Assembly (NCBI RefSeq): GCF_003097515.1
Contig: NZ_CP029188.1
Location: 1,364,001-1,428,000, forward strand
DNA: 64,000 bases
Source: Streptomyces tirandamycinicus
GTDB taxonomy: Bacteria > Actinomycetota > Actinomycetes > Streptomycetales > Streptomycetaceae
Direction of reading: 5' to 3'
The translations under genes were made by a program, and so were the position numbers. The stretch's first letter is position 1; each line of letters begins with the position of its first letter. The notes under the pieces were generated by a model. That model saw nothing but the letters and a program-made list of their open reading frames with translations, was not told the DNA's origin and did no database searches. Positions 17,378-27,133 of the stretch are shown here, piece after piece.

Positions 17378-18256
17378 TCAGGAGCGGGCCTGGTCCTTGC
17401 CGAGGTCGTACGGCCCGGCGGGCCGGCCCTGGTCGCGGCTCGCGTACGGGTCCTGATCGTGCCGCGGGGGCGCGTGAGGGTCGGGCTCGGGGGCCGTGTG
17501 ACCGGCGTCCTCCCCGGCCCGGTCCTCCGTCAGGTCGCGCACCAGCAGCGTGGCGCCCGCGACGGCGCCCGGCATCAGCAGCACCGCGACGAACGGGACG
17601 AGGAAGGCCAGCGCCAGCGGAACGCCGAAGCCGAGAGTGAGCATGCGCCGCCCGCGCAGCAGGTCGAGGCGCTCCCTGAGTTCCACCCGTCGCCGCTGGA
17701 GGGCCACGGCGGTGAGCTCCTCCGCGAGGAAGAAGCCGGTGACGCAGAACCCGAGTACGGGGACGACGGTCTGGCCGACGACGGGGACGAACCCGAGCGC
17801 GAAGAGCAGCACACCGAACACCGCGACACGGACCACGATCCGCAGGCTGTCCCGGGCGGAGATCCACAGTTCGCGCCAGAGCGGCAGCCCGGACTCCGGG
17901 ACCTCGCCGCCCTCGGCGCGGTCGACGGCCTCGGAGAGCGACTCGTAGAACGGCTGGCCCACCAGCAGCGTCACGGCGGTGAACGTGATCACGGCGAGGA
18001 AGAGGCCGAACACCCAGACCAGTGCCGTCAGGAAGCCGCGGAGTCCTCCCTGCCATGGCGACGACCAGTCGTCCGCGAACGGGGTGGCCCAGCCCACGAG
18101 GTCGTCGGCGCCGTAGGCGAGCCCGACGAGGGCCGCGGCGTACAGCACGAGGGTGATCAGCCCGGGCAGCAGTCCGATGCCGAACCACCGGCCGTGCCGG
18201 CCGACCCACTGCTGCCCCTTCACCAAGTAGCCGAAGCCCGCACCCAGATCACGCAT
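17378..18256 (-). CDS. EI24 domain membrane protein (CysZ-like)
   Basis: A 292-residue integral membrane protein with about five to six hydrophobic segments (about 22-45, 68-95, 138-175, 205-235). An EI24/CysZ-type core is followed by a hydrophilic Pro/Asp-rich tail of about 45 residues. CysZ proteins take up sulfate, but the actinobacterial EI24 group is not proven to do so. The ATG at 18256 is preceded by TATAGG 9 bp upstream. An in-frame GTG three codons earlier touches that element, so a leaderless start is likely either way. Confidence 0.8.
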   Translation of the reverse strand: MRDLGAGFGYLVKGQQWVGRHGRWFGIGLLPGLITLVLYAAALVGLAYGADDLVGWATPFADDWSSPWQGGLRGFLTALVWVFGLFLAVITFTAVTLLVGQPFYESLSEAVDRAEGGEVPESGLPLWRELWISARDSLRIVVRVAVFGVLLFALGFVPVVGQTVVPVLGFCVTGFFLAEELTAVALQRRRVELRERLDLLRGRRMLTLGFGVPLALAFLVPFVAVLLMPGAVAGATLLVRDLTEDRAGEDAGHTAPEPDPHAPPRHDQDPYASRDQGRPAGPYDLGKDQARS

Positions 18257-18472
18257 GCGCCACACCCTATACGGGGCCGGAACCACGGTCATGGGCGTGT
18301 CCGGGCCGGTGAGGCCGTCCGCTTCCGCCGGGTGGCGATGCGACGAGGGCGATGCGACGAGGGCGGCGCCCCTGGGGGTGCCGCCCTCGTCCCGTGAAGC
18401 GGTCCCATGCACCGGGCGCGAGCGCTCGCTCCATGCGCGGGGCGCGAGCTCCGTCCCATGCGGTGGGCGCGG

Positions 18473-18491
18473 GCGCCGGACGGACCGGCGC
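18473..18491 (-). terminator. Short hairpin after ohr
   Basis: A 7-bp perfect stem GCGCCGG with a 5-nt loop, 5 bp beyond the ohr stop codon. Weak compared with other hairpins in the window. Confidence 0.35.
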
Positions 18492-18496
18492 GTGGG

Positions 18497-18919
18497 TCAG
18501 ACCGCGAGCTCGACCGTGATGTTGCCGCGGGTGGCCTTGGAGTACGGGCACACCTGGTGGGCCTTCTCCACCAGCTTACGAGCGGTGGCGGCGGCCACGT
18601 TCGGGATGGTCGCGGAGATCTTCACGATGATGCCGAAGCCCTCGTCGTTCTTGCCGACACCGACCTCGGCGGTGACCGTCGAGCCGGAGACGTCGGCGTT
18701 CTCCTGACGGGCGACGACGCCGAGCGCGCCCTGGAAGCAGGCGCTGTAGGCGGCGGCGAAGAGCTGCTCCGGGTTGGTGCCGGCGCCGGAGCCACCCATC
18801 TCCTTGGGCGGGTTGACGACGACGTCGAGCTTGCCGTCGTCGGTGGCGACGCGGCCGTCACGGCCGTTCTCCGCCGTGGCGACGGCGGTGTACAGGACGT
18901 CGGACTGCTGGATCGACAT
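18497..18919 (-). CDS. ohr: Organic hydroperoxide resistance protein Ohr (OsmC family)
   Basis: A 140-residue thiol peroxidase that reduces organic hydroperoxides using lipoylated partners. Both catalytic cysteines are present: Cys61 in YSACFQGAL and Cys124 in HQVCPYS. The Arg in the N-terminal DGRV region is also present. AAGGAACCC precedes the ATG. The usual redox regulator OhrR is not adjacent. The nearest MarR protein is divergent from the next gene and has no N-terminal peroxidatic cysteine. Confidence 0.95.
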   Translation of the reverse strand: MSIQQSDVLYTAVATAENGRDGRVATDDGKLDVVVNPPKEMGGSGAGTNPEQLFAAAYSACFQGALGVVARQENADVSGSTVTAEVGVGKNDEGFGIIVKISATIPNVAAATARKLVEKAHQVCPYSKATRGNITVELAV

Positions 18920-18984
18920 GGGTTACGGGTTCCTTCTGTCGTTCGCCGCGGCTCGCGCCCACGACCGCGACGGCTGGGATGAGC

Positions 18985-20004
<1,020 letters not shown>

Positions 20005-20025
20005 GTGCGGGCCTCCTAGAAATGC

Positions 20026-20062
20026 TTCAGGTTATGAAACAACCATGCGACTGAATATTTCA
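20026..20062. promoter_or_regulatory. Candidate MarR operators in the divergent spacer
   Basis: Two short A+T-rich palindromes, TTCAGGTTATGAA (20026-20038) and TGAATATTTCA (20052-20062), share TTCA/TGAA half-sites. They lie in the 88-bp spacer between the reductase and marR genes. They are conspicuous in this GC-rich setting. Confidence 0.55.
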
Positions 20063-20092
20063 TATTGTCAAGCAACTGGGTATGCTGACGGC

Positions 20093-20554
20093 ATGTCCAC
20101 CTCGCGCACTGACCCGCTGACCCTGGAGGTCGTCGATCTCATCGGCACCGTCGTGGCGCGCTACCACGAGGAGTACGAGGAGGCCGCGGCCCGCTACCGC
20201 CTCACCGGCGCCCAGGCCAGGGTGCTCGGGCTGCTGGCCATGGAGCCCACCGCCATGCGGCGGATCGCCCGGCAGCTGAAGTGCGAGCCGTCGAACGTCA
20301 CCGGGATCATCGACCGGCTGGAGGCGCGCGGCCTGGTGGAACGCAGGCCGGACCCGGCCGACCGCCGGGTGAAGATAGCGGCGGCCACGGAGGAGGGCCA
20401 CCGGACGGCCCGCGGCCTCCGGGACGCCCTGCACTTCGCGCGCGAGCCGCTCGCGGAGCTGTCGCCTCAGGAGCGCAGGACGCTCCGGGACCTGCTGAGG
20501 CGGATGCTGGGGGACGTGCGGGTGGTGCCGGGGGACGTCCAGGCCGACGCGTAG
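20093..20554 (+). CDS. MarR family transcriptional regulator
   Basis: A 153-residue winged-helix dimer. The recognition region is LTGAQARVLGLLAMEP, then MRRIARQLKCEPSNVTGIID, and the wing contains RRPDPADRRVKIAAATEEG. There is one Cys at the recognition helix and no N-terminal redox Cys, so it is more likely ligand-responsive than an OhrR. The ATG at 20093 was preferred because the upstream in-frame ATG falls within the operator region. It is divergent from the MDR reductase. Confidence 0.92.
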   Translation: MSTSRTDPLTLEVVDLIGTVVARYHEEYEEAAARYRLTGAQARVLGLLAMEPTAMRRIARQLKCEPSNVTGIIDRLEARGLVERRPDPADRRVKIAAATEEGHRTARGLRDALHFAREPLAELSPQERRTLRDLLRRMLGDVRVVPGDVQADA

Positions 20555-20856
20555 ACCCGGCGGACGACGGAGGGTCCGCCGCGGCCTCGCGGCGGAGGGT
20601 GCCGGGGCCCGGCGGCTGCGCGCTCGGCGGATGCGTGCCCGGCGGCTGAAGGCCTTCGCGGCCTCGCGGCGGAAGGGGCCGTGGGCCGGGCTCATGGGCA
20701 CGGCGGGCGGAAGGGACCTGGGCCCGTCCCGTGCGCACACGGCGGCGGGACGGCCCGTGGGCCTTGTGGTCTACGCCCTCGGCGGCAGCGGGCGCGCGCG
20801 GTGGGTCGGGGGAGGCGGGGCGCGCGGGGGACCGGCAGCGCCGGTGGGAACCAGGG
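20555..20856. other. Spacer, nothing recognised
   Basis: Very GC-rich sequence with repeated GCCTCGCGGCGGA elements downstream of marR. No gene, ribosome site or strong hairpin is supported. Confidence 0.4.
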
Positions 20857-20896
20857 GACTAGGGAACTAAGACACTAGGAGACTAGGGGACTAGGA
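20857..20896. repeat. Five tandem 8-bp units (GACTAGGG type)
   Basis: Five degenerate octamers, of which three are GACTAGG(G/A). The array runs into the stop codon of the SCO2400-type gene on the minus strand, so copy changes could extend or alter that C-terminus. Confidence 0.75.
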
Positions 20897-21613
20897 GCAC
20901 CAGAAGATGAGCCAACAGGTCTTCGTCGGCGTCGGGGAGGGCGTCGGCTCCGCGGCGGGCGGGGGAGGCGGGGACGACGGCGAGGGCTCCTGCGACTGAG
21001 AGGGCTGCTGCGACGGGTCCCCCGTCGGGGACGGGGCGCCGTCGTCGCGCGGATCAGGCTCGACCGGCGCCGACTCAGCCGGGTCCCCCGGGCCCTCCCC
21101 CGGCACGGTGGCCTCCACCGTCGGTCTGACGCTGCCGCGCCCGACCGATCCGCTCGGCCGCGCCGTCACCGAGGACGTCGCGGGCGGCTCGCCCACCTCA
21201 CTCGGCTGCGGCGGCGGCTCCGCGCTGCCGGTCGGCTCGGGTATGTCGTCGACCTCCAGGGACTCCTGCTCGCGCACCTCGACGGAGGTGTCGTCACCGA
21301 CGCCCGAGGACTCCCTGGCCAGTTCCGCCAGGCTCAGCGCGCCCGCGGCTAGGGCCAGCCCGAGCGTCCCCAGAAGCACCTTCCGCCCCCGCTTGCGCCG
21401 CGCCCTGCGGGCGCCGCCCGCCTTCCGGGTGCGGCGGCGTCCGGCCGGCGGCCCGCCCCCGTCGGTGTAGGGGCCGCCCAGCTCGACGACGACATCACTC
21501 TCCGCCGCGGCGGAGGCGGGCCGGAAGTGGCGCAGTTCCTCGGCGGGAGTACCGCACCCGGCGCACGCCAAGGCCCCGTTGAGGTGTCGGCGGCACTGGT
21601 CGCAGTAATCCAT
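20891..21613 (-). CDS. SCO2400-type zinc-ribbon membrane protein
   Basis: 240 residues. An N-terminal zinc ribbon (CDQC near 4-7 and CAGC near 17-20 in the MDYCDQCRRHLNGAL context) is followed by a basic stretch (RRARRKRGRK) and one transmembrane helix (about 79-97, VLLGTLGLALAAGALSL). A long Pro/Ser/Glu-rich external tail ends CWLIFWCS. This matches the Streptomyces SCO2400 family; the function is unknown. A paralogue with the same N-terminus is at 34185. The topology suggests a cytoplasmic ribbon tethered to a wall-spanning tail. Confidence 0.8.
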   Translation of the reverse strand: MDYCDQCRRHLNGALACAGCGTPAEELRHFRPASAAAESDVVVELGGPYTDGGGPPAGRRRTRKAGGARRARRKRGRKVLLGTLGLALAAGALSLAELARESSGVGDDTSVEVREQESLEVDDIPEPTGSAEPPPQPSEVGEPPATSSVTARPSGSVGRGSVRPTVEATVPGEGPGDPAESAPVEPDPRDDGAPSPTGDPSQQPSQSQEPSPSSPPPPPAAEPTPSPTPTKTCWLIFWCS

Positions 21614-21751
21614 GGCCCCCGGAGCGTATGCAGCGATGTGACACCTGAGGTAGGCGTGACTGTGAGGATCCTGTGTGGGGTCAGCATTTCCTCGGCACGT
21701 CGGCTGGCCGGGACGTACTCACGGACCGGCACATACGGGCACGATGAGGGC

Positions 21752-22309
21752 ATGGACACCTTCGGATCGCGTGCGTTCCAGCTCGTCCTGCTCCGCCGGA
21801 TGGCCGACCACCAGCCGGAGCTGGTCGAGGAGGCACGCCGGGAGCTGGGCGCGTCGGCGGCCGAGATGCGCGAGGCCAACCGCCGCTGGCAGGCGACCGT
21901 GCGCTCCCCGCGCGCCCGTGGGGCCTTGTCCCGGTACCGCTCCGTGCTCGGTGAGCCGGAGGGCACCGCCCGCCGCAAGGTCGGCGACCTGGAGTGCGAA
22001 GCGCTGCGGTGGCGCCTGCCGCTGTGGCCGGACCTGCGGTTCGAGGTGCTGGCCGGGCCGGGCGGAGCGGTCTGGAACGAGTGGCTGGTACGGGCGCCGG
22101 GGGCCGCCGGACCCCTGCTGCGCACGGCGGACGACCTGCGCCCCTGGTGCTGCACGGTCGACGAGGTCGCCACGGCCTTCGCCCCGGTACGGCCGATGGA
22201 GGGCACCGCCCCCACCCGCTGGCGGCTCGCGTTCGTCGTGCCCGACGGGCGGTCGTGCGTGGCGGAGTTCACCTGGGGGCTGCTGCAACGCGTGGCGTAC
22301 CGGTCCTGA
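21752..22309 (+). CDS. Conserved Streptomyces hypothetical protein
   Basis: 185 residues, soluble. Conserved-looking blocks are FQLVLLRRMADHQPELVEEA, then WPLWPDLRFEVLAGPGGAVW-type strands, the CTVDEVATAF helix, and the ending CVAEFTWGLLQRVAYRS. I recall close relatives in other streptomycetes without an assigned role. The ATG at 21752 lacks a good ribosome site; ACGATGAGG lies just upstream. It is divergent from the SCO2400-type gene. Confidence 0.7.
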   Translation: MDTFGSRAFQLVLLRRMADHQPELVEEARRELGASAAEMREANRRWQATVRSPRARGALSRYRSVLGEPEGTARRKVGDLECEALRWRLPLWPDLRFEVLAGPGGAVWNEWLVRAPGAAGPLLRTADDLRPWCCTVDEVATAFAPVRPMEGTAPTRWRLAFVVPDGRSCVAEFTWGLLQRVAYRS

Positions 22310-22325
22310 CGCGGCGTCCGCGACC

Positions 22326-22410
22326 CGGTGATCGGGGCCGGGCTGTCACGGCCGGTGATCGCGGCCCGGCGTCGCGGCCGGTGATCGCGGCCCGGCGTGC
22401 CTCCGGCCCC
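22326..22410. repeat. GGTGATCGCGGCCCGGCGT direct repeats
   Basis: Three to four imperfect copies of a unit of about 25 bp (GCCGGTGATCGCGGCCCGGC) lie between the hypothetical gene and the Mbl-like gene. Confidence 0.65.
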
Positions 22411-22515
22411 GCGCCGTCGCCCGCGGAATCCACCCCCGACCGGCTCAGCCCAGCGCGCGTGACGCGCCCGGCGATCGCAGGATGCGAGGAGGGAACCGTC
22501 TCGGGAGGACCTGCC

Positions 22516-23553
22516 ATGACCGTCAGTCTTGAGCAGTTGCGCCGCTGCCATGTCGCCGTCGACCTGGGCGCGGCGCGGACCCGGGTCTACGTGAAGGGCA
22601 TGGGGCTCGTCGTCGACCAGCCCAGCGTCGCCGCCGTCAACACCCGCAACGGCGCCCTCATCGCCGTCGGCGAGTTCGCCGAGCAGATGACCGGCCGTAC
22701 CCCCGACTACATCCGGGTGATGCGCCCGGTCTCCGGCGGCACCGTCGTCGACATCGACATGGCCCAGCGCATGCTCCGCCATCTGCTCGGCGAGAAGCTC
22801 CGCCGCCAGCTGCGCCGCAAACCGCGGCTGCGGGCCGCCGCCTGCACTCCCCACGAGGCCGATCCCCTCGCCCAGCGCGCCACCGTGGAGACGCTGGTGG
22901 GACTCGGTGCCCGGCGGGTCGAACTCGTCGACACGCTGATCGCCGCGGCCGTCGGCTGCGGACTCCCGGTGGAGCAGCCGACCGCCACGATGATCATGAT
23001 GTGCGGTGCGGCCACCACGCAGGTCGCCGTCCTGTCCCTCGGCTCCATCGTCACCGCGGCCCGCATCCCCGTCGGTGGGGAGGCCGTGGACCACGCCGTC
23101 ATCCAGCACCTGCGCCACCAGCACGAACTGATGCTGCCCAGCCAGTCCGTACGCCCCCTTCAAATCGCGCTCAGCGAGAACGGGCTCACCCTCCAGGGCC
23201 CGTCCACCACCGAGATCCACGGCCGGGACGTCGCGACCGGGCTGGCGCGATCCGTACGGGTCGACACCGCGGCGGTGCGGGACGCGATCCACACTCCGCT
23301 GACCGCGGTGCTGGACGGCATCGGAAGGATCCTGCGCGACTGCCCGCCCGACCTCGTCGCCGATCTCGCCGACCGCGGGATCATGATGGTCGGCGGCAGC
23401 GCGCTGCTCCCCGGCCTGGACCAGATGCTGCGGGACTCCACCGGGATGCCGGTGCACATCGCCGAACGGCCCGATGTGTGCGCGGTGCAGGGACTCGGGG
23501 AGATGATGGAGGGCAACGTCGCCTCGATGGTCCTCTCCCCGCTCACCGCCTGA
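22516..23553 (+). CDS. mbl: MreB/Mbl-like actin homologue with degenerate ATP site
   Basis: 345 residues of the MreB fold. Recognisable parts are phosphate loop 1 (VAVDLGAARTRVYV, residues 13-26), the KPRLRAAACTPHEADPLAQR region, EAVDHAVIQHLR, and the adenosine motif GGSALLPGL. The second phosphate loop, normally DIGGGTT, reads MCGAATT, so nucleotide hydrolysis is doubtful. Streptomyces Mbl proteins are such diverged MreB relatives acting with MreB in spore-wall formation. A GGGAGGAC ribosome site precedes the ATG. The gene is apart from any mre cluster. Confidence 0.75.
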   Translation: MTVSLEQLRRCHVAVDLGAARTRVYVKGMGLVVDQPSVAAVNTRNGALIAVGEFAEQMTGRTPDYIRVMRPVSGGTVVDIDMAQRMLRHLLGEKLRRQLRRKPRLRAAACTPHEADPLAQRATVETLVGLGARRVELVDTLIAAAVGCGLPVEQPTATMIMMCGAATTQVAVLSLGSIVTAARIPVGGEAVDHAVIQHLRHQHELMLPSQSVRPLQIALSENGLTLQGPSTTEIHGRDVATGLARSVRVDTAAVRDAIHTPLTAVLDGIGRILRDCPPDLVADLADRGIMMVGGSALLPGLDQMLRDSTGMPVHIAERPDVCAVQGLGEMMEGNVASMVLSPLTA

Positions 23554-23631
23554 CCCGGGCCCGTCCGGAACCGGACCACCCCACGCCGGACGACCCGATC
23601 CGGAAGATCACGTTCCGGAACGTGGTTGTGC

Positions 23632-23730
23632 CGGTACAGCACATGCCGGCACAACCGGTACAACACACGCCGGTACAACACATGTCGAATCGACATATGC
23701 CGGAACAACACGTGTCAGAACGGCACCTGC
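23632..23730. repeat. Seven degenerate 15-bp units (CGGTACAACACATGC)
   Basis: Six full 15-bp units and one 9-bp partial unit share CGG(T/A)ACAACACATGY. Further decayed copies appear to continue to about 23815. The 15-bp length would preserve a reading frame, but neither strand has a start signal here. The array lies in the 418-bp spacer before matB. Confidence 0.75.
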
Positions 23731-23971
23731 CGCTCGCCCCCACCGGCAGGCGTGGTGCCGCCAGGCCCCGTGCCCAAAAGCCACGTGCCGCCGCGCCATA
23801 TGCCAACGAACCACGTTCGGGTGGTGCGGGAGGACTCGGGCCTGCCGGCCCGCACCCGGCGGTCCGGGACCCGGGCCTTGTTACGCACGGGTAGGTCGCT
23901 GTGGGGAGAATGGCGGGACCGCGGGCGCCCGCGAACCGGCGCGTGCGGAAGCGATGTGAGGAGGACGACCG

Positions 23972-25501
23972 GTGAGTGCTCTCTTCCCCGCCCTGGCGGC
24001 GGCCGCGCGGGCCGCCCACGGCACGCACGACCCGCACGGCACAGACGGCGACGTACGGCACCGGCCCGCGCTGCGCTTCGGCGACCGGGAGCTGACGTAC
24101 GGCGCGCTGGCCTGCGCCGCCGGGGCGGTGGCGGAACGGATCTCCGGGGCGGGCCGGGTCGCGGTGTGGGCAACACCCACGCTGGAGACGGCCGTCGGCG
24201 CGGTGGCCGCGCTGTTCGCGGGGGTGCCCGCCGTACCGCTCAACCCGCGCACGGGAGAGCGGGAACTGGCCCACATCATCCGGGACAGCGCCCCGCACCT
24301 GGTGCTGGCCGGTCCGGACGACGAACTGCCGCCCGTACTGGCCGCCCTGGAGCGGATCGACATCGAGGCGGCGGGACCCGGGGGCGTGTCGGGACCCGGG
24401 GAAGCGCCGGGGCCCGGCGTCCGGGCCCTGCCCGCCGAGCCGGGCCCGGAGACCGCCGCGTTGATCGTCTACACCTCGGGGACCACCGGGCCGCCCAAGG
24501 GCGCGGTGCTGCCGCGCCGGGCGATCGCGGCCACTCTCGACGCCCTGGCGGATGCGTGGGAGTGGACCGGCGACGACGTCCTCGTCCAGGCGCTGCCGCT
24601 GTTCCATGTGCACGGGCTGATCCTGGGCGTTCTCGGCCCGCTGCGGCGGGGCGGCGCGGTGCGGCACCTCGGGCGGTTCTCGGCCGAGGGCGTGGGGCGG
24701 GAGCTCGGCACCGGGGCGACGATGCTGTTCGGGGTGCCGACGATGTACCACCGGCTGGCGGAGGCGGTGGACGGCGACCCGGAGCTGGCGAAGTCCCTCG
24801 CGGGCGCCCGGCTGCTGGTGTCCGGCTCGGCGGCGCTGCCCGTGCACGACCACGAACGGCTCTTCGCCGCGACGGGCCGGCGGGTCGTCGAGCGGTACGG
24901 GATGACCGAGACGCTGATGAACACGAGCGTCCGGGTGGACGGCGAGCCGTGTCCCGGATCGGTGGGCCTGCCGCTTCCGGGGGTGGAGCTGCGGCTGGTG
25001 GAGGAGGACGGGACGGAGATCACGGCGCTGGACGGGGAGACGGTCGGCGAGATCCAGGTCCGGGGGCCGAACCTGTTCACCGGCTATCTGAACCGGCCGG
25101 ACGCGACCGCGGCGGCGTTCGACGGCGACTGGTTCCGCACCGGCGACATGGCGGTGCGGGCCCCGGACGGGCAGGTGCGGATCGTGGGCCGCAAGGCCAC
25201 GGACCTGATCAAGAGCGGCGGCTACAAGATCGGTGCGGGCGAGATCGAGAACGCCCTGCTGGAGCACCCGCAGGTGCGGGAGGCCGCGGTGACCGGCGAA
25301 CCGGACGACGACCTGGGCGAGCGGGTGGTGGCGTGGGTGGTGCCCGCCGACCCGGCCCGCCCGCCGTCCGGGGACGAACTGGCCGGCCATGTCGCGTCCC
25401 AGCTCGCCCCGCACAAGCGCCCGCGGACGGTCCGGTTCCTGGACGCGCTGCCCCGCAACGACATGGGCAAGATCATGAAGCGGTCGCTCCCCCATGGCTG
25501 A
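23972..25501 (+). CDS. matB: Malonyl-CoA synthetase MatB
   Basis: A 509-residue ANL-superfamily enzyme that activates malonate (and often methylmalonate) to the CoA thioester. Motifs: phosphate loop YTSGTTGPPKG (167-177), VERYGMTETLMNTS, WFRTGDMAV, VGRKATDLIKSGGYKIGAGE and the C-terminal catalytic Lys in NDMGKIMKR. The Arg in VPTMYHRLAE plus MNTSVR match the malonate-specific S. coelicolor MatB that I recall. The start is GTG after GGAGGACGACC. Its 3' end overlaps the carboxyltransferase gene by 8 bp, so the two are translationally coupled. Confidence 0.92.
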   Translation: MSALFPALAAAARAAHGTHDPHGTDGDVRHRPALRFGDRELTYGALACAAGAVAERISGAGRVAVWATPTLETAVGAVAALFAGVPAVPLNPRTGERELAHIIRDSAPHLVLAGPDDELPPVLAALERIDIEAAGPGGVSGPGEAPGPGVRALPAEPGPETAALIVYTSGTTGPPKGAVLPRRAIAATLDALADAWEWTGDDVLVQALPLFHVHGLILGVLGPLRRGGAVRHLGRFSAEGVGRELGTGATMLFGVPTMYHRLAEAVDGDPELAKSLAGARLLVSGSAALPVHDHERLFAATGRRVVERYGMTETLMNTSVRVDGEPCPGSVGLPLPGVELRLVEEDGTEITALDGETVGEIQVRGPNLFTGYLNRPDATAAAFDGDWFRTGDMAVRAPDGQVRIVGRKATDLIKSGGYKIGAGEIENALLEHPQVREAAVTGEPDDDLGERVVAWVVPADPARPPSGDELAGHVASQLAPHKRPRTVRFLDALPRNDMGKIMKRSLPHG

Positions 25502-26852
25502 CGCCCTGACGGCACGCGAGGCGGTGGCCCTGGTCGCGGACGTCTTCGAGGAGCGCCCGCCGGCGACGGCCGAGGACACCTCCGGCGACGGGCCGCTCCG
25601 GTGGGCCGGGTACGCGCGGGCACGGGCCCGGGCCGCGGCGCGGACCGGCGAGAGGGAGTCCGTCGTGTGGGGGACGGCGGACATCGGCGGACTGCGCGCG
25701 GTGCTGGTGTCGTTCGAGTTCCGGTTCCTCGGCGGATCGCTGGGGCAACGGGCCGGGGACCTGCTGGAGGAGGCGTACGCCCATGCCCGCGCCGCCCGGC
25801 TGCCCCTGGTGTCGCTGGTCGCCACGGGCGGCAGCCGGATGCAGGAGGGCATGGTCGCCCTCGGCCAGCTCCAGCGGGTGGCGCGGGCCTCGGCGCTGAT
25901 CCGCGCGGCCGGTCTGCCGCAGCTCGCGGTGCTGCGCGACCCCACCACCGGCGGCGGCTGGGCCACCCTCGGGGCAGGCGCGGACGTGGTGCTCGCGCTG
26001 CCGGGAGCGCAGGTCGGCTTCGCCGGTTCGCGGGTCAGGCCGCCGGACGCCGACCCGTCGGCGTACACGGCCGAGGGCCAGCTGGCCGCGGGGCACGTCG
26101 ACGCGATCGTTCCCCGGGACCGGCTGCGCCCGGCGCTGTCGCTGTGGCTGCGGCTGCTGACGGGCGGCACCGTGCAGCCGGTGCCGGGCGGCGCGCCCGT
26201 CCCGCCGCCGGCGGCTCTCGACGGCGCCTACGGTACGGCGGCCACCGGCTGGGAGGCGGTGCGCCGGGCGCGGGCGCCGCACCGGCCCCGCGCGGGTGCG
26301 TATCTCGACGCCTGGTTCGACGAGCGGGCGGATCTCCACGGCGACCGGTGCGGTGGTTCGGACCCGGGGATGATCTGCGGTTTCGGGCTGCGGAAGGGGC
26401 GGGTGGTGGCGTACGCGGCGCAGGCCGGGACCGCGACCCGGCCCGCCGGCTACCGTACAGCGGCCCGGCTCATCCGGCTCGCCGACCGGCTGGGGATCCC
26501 GGTGCTCACCCTCGTGGACACGCCCGGTGCCGCGAACGACGCCGAGGCCGAACGGGCCGGGGCTGGCGCGGCCATCGCCGACGTCTTCGCGGCGGTGGCG
26601 TCGGTGCGCGTCCCGGTGACGACCCTGGTGATCGGCGAGGGCGGTTCCGGCGGGGCGCTGGCGCTGGCCGCCCCGGGCAACACCTGGGTCACCCCCGACA
26701 GCTACTTCTCGGTCATCGCGCCCGAGCTCGCCGCGGCGATCCTCAAGCGCGACCCCTCCGAGACACCGGCCACGGCGGACCAGCTCCGGCTGCGGCCGCG
26801 GGACCTGGTGGAGCTCGGGGTGGTACGGGGGATCGTGGCGCGGGCCGAGTGA
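25494..26852 (+). CDS. Fused acetyl/acyl-CoA carboxylase carboxyltransferase-like protein
   Basis: 452 residues with two crotonase-fold halves. The beta-like half (about 60-240) has MQEGMVALGQLQR, TTGGGWATLGAGADVVLALP and GFAG. The alpha-like half (about 270-452) has TRPAGYRTAARLIRLADRLG, TLVDTPGAANDAEAE and IGEGGSGGALALA. This matches single-chain actinobacterial carboxyltransferases. Because it overlaps matB, a role in malonyl-CoA formation or, more likely, in malonate/malonyl-CoA decarboxylation or carboxyl transfer is plausible. No biotin carboxylase or carrier gene is adjacent. Confidence 0.8.
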   Translation: MADALTAREAVALVADVFEERPPATAEDTSGDGPLRWAGYARARARAAARTGERESVVWGTADIGGLRAVLVSFEFRFLGGSLGQRAGDLLEEAYAHARAARLPLVSLVATGGSRMQEGMVALGQLQRVARASALIRAAGLPQLAVLRDPTTGGGWATLGAGADVVLALPGAQVGFAGSRVRPPDADPSAYTAEGQLAAGHVDAIVPRDRLRPALSLWLRLLTGGTVQPVPGGAPVPPPAALDGAYGTAATGWEAVRRARAPHRPRAGAYLDAWFDERADLHGDRCGGSDPGMICGFGLRKGRVVAYAAQAGTATRPAGYRTAARLIRLADRLGIPVLTLVDTPGAANDAEAERAGAGAAIADVFAAVASVRVPVTTLVIGEGGSGGALALAAPGNTWVTPDSYFSVIAPELAAAILKRDPSETPATADQLRLRPRDLVELGVVRGIVARAE

Positions 26853-26891
26853 TCCTCGCGGCGGGTACCGCCCCGGCGCTCCGTACGCCGG

Positions 26892-26996
26892 GACGGTCCG
26901 CCCGGCAGGTGGGGCGGTCCGCGCGGCACATGGGATGGTCCGCGCGGCACGTGGGGTGGTCCACCCGGCAGGTGGGGTGGTCCGCCTGGCAGGTGG
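26892..26996. repeat. Five tandem 21-bp units (GGTGGTCCGCCYGGCAGGTGG)
   Basis: Five consecutive 21-bp copies differ at a few positions; the common core is GGTCCGCSCGGCASGTGG. It lies 39 bp after the carboxyltransferase stop. The unit is a multiple of three, and an open frame does run through, but it overlaps the preceding gene in another frame and is not considered coding. Confidence 0.9.
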
Positions 26997-27133
26997 GGCG
27001 GGCGGGGCCGGCCGGGCCCATGAGGTGCGTCACAGCAACTTAGGCAAGCCTTCCCTCGCGGCGCGGCCCTCTGGTAGACGTGGCAGTCGGCCCGTACGGG
27101 AACCGCACCGCAGCACCACCGGAAGTGTCACTC

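Noticed and set aside
20093..20554. MarR protein as OhrR for the nearby ohr gene
   Set aside because: It lacks the N-terminal peroxidatic cysteine and is divergent from the reductase gene, not from ohr.
26892..26996. In-frame 7-residue repeat protein encoded by the 21-bp array
   Set aside because: The open frame belongs to a shadow of the carboxyltransferase gene and has no start of its own.
27040..27054. TTAGGCAAGCCTTCC as an iron-regulator (DmdR/IdeR) box
   Set aside because: Only the central AGGC..GCCT matches well; the right half-site is poor and the genes downstream are not iron-related.
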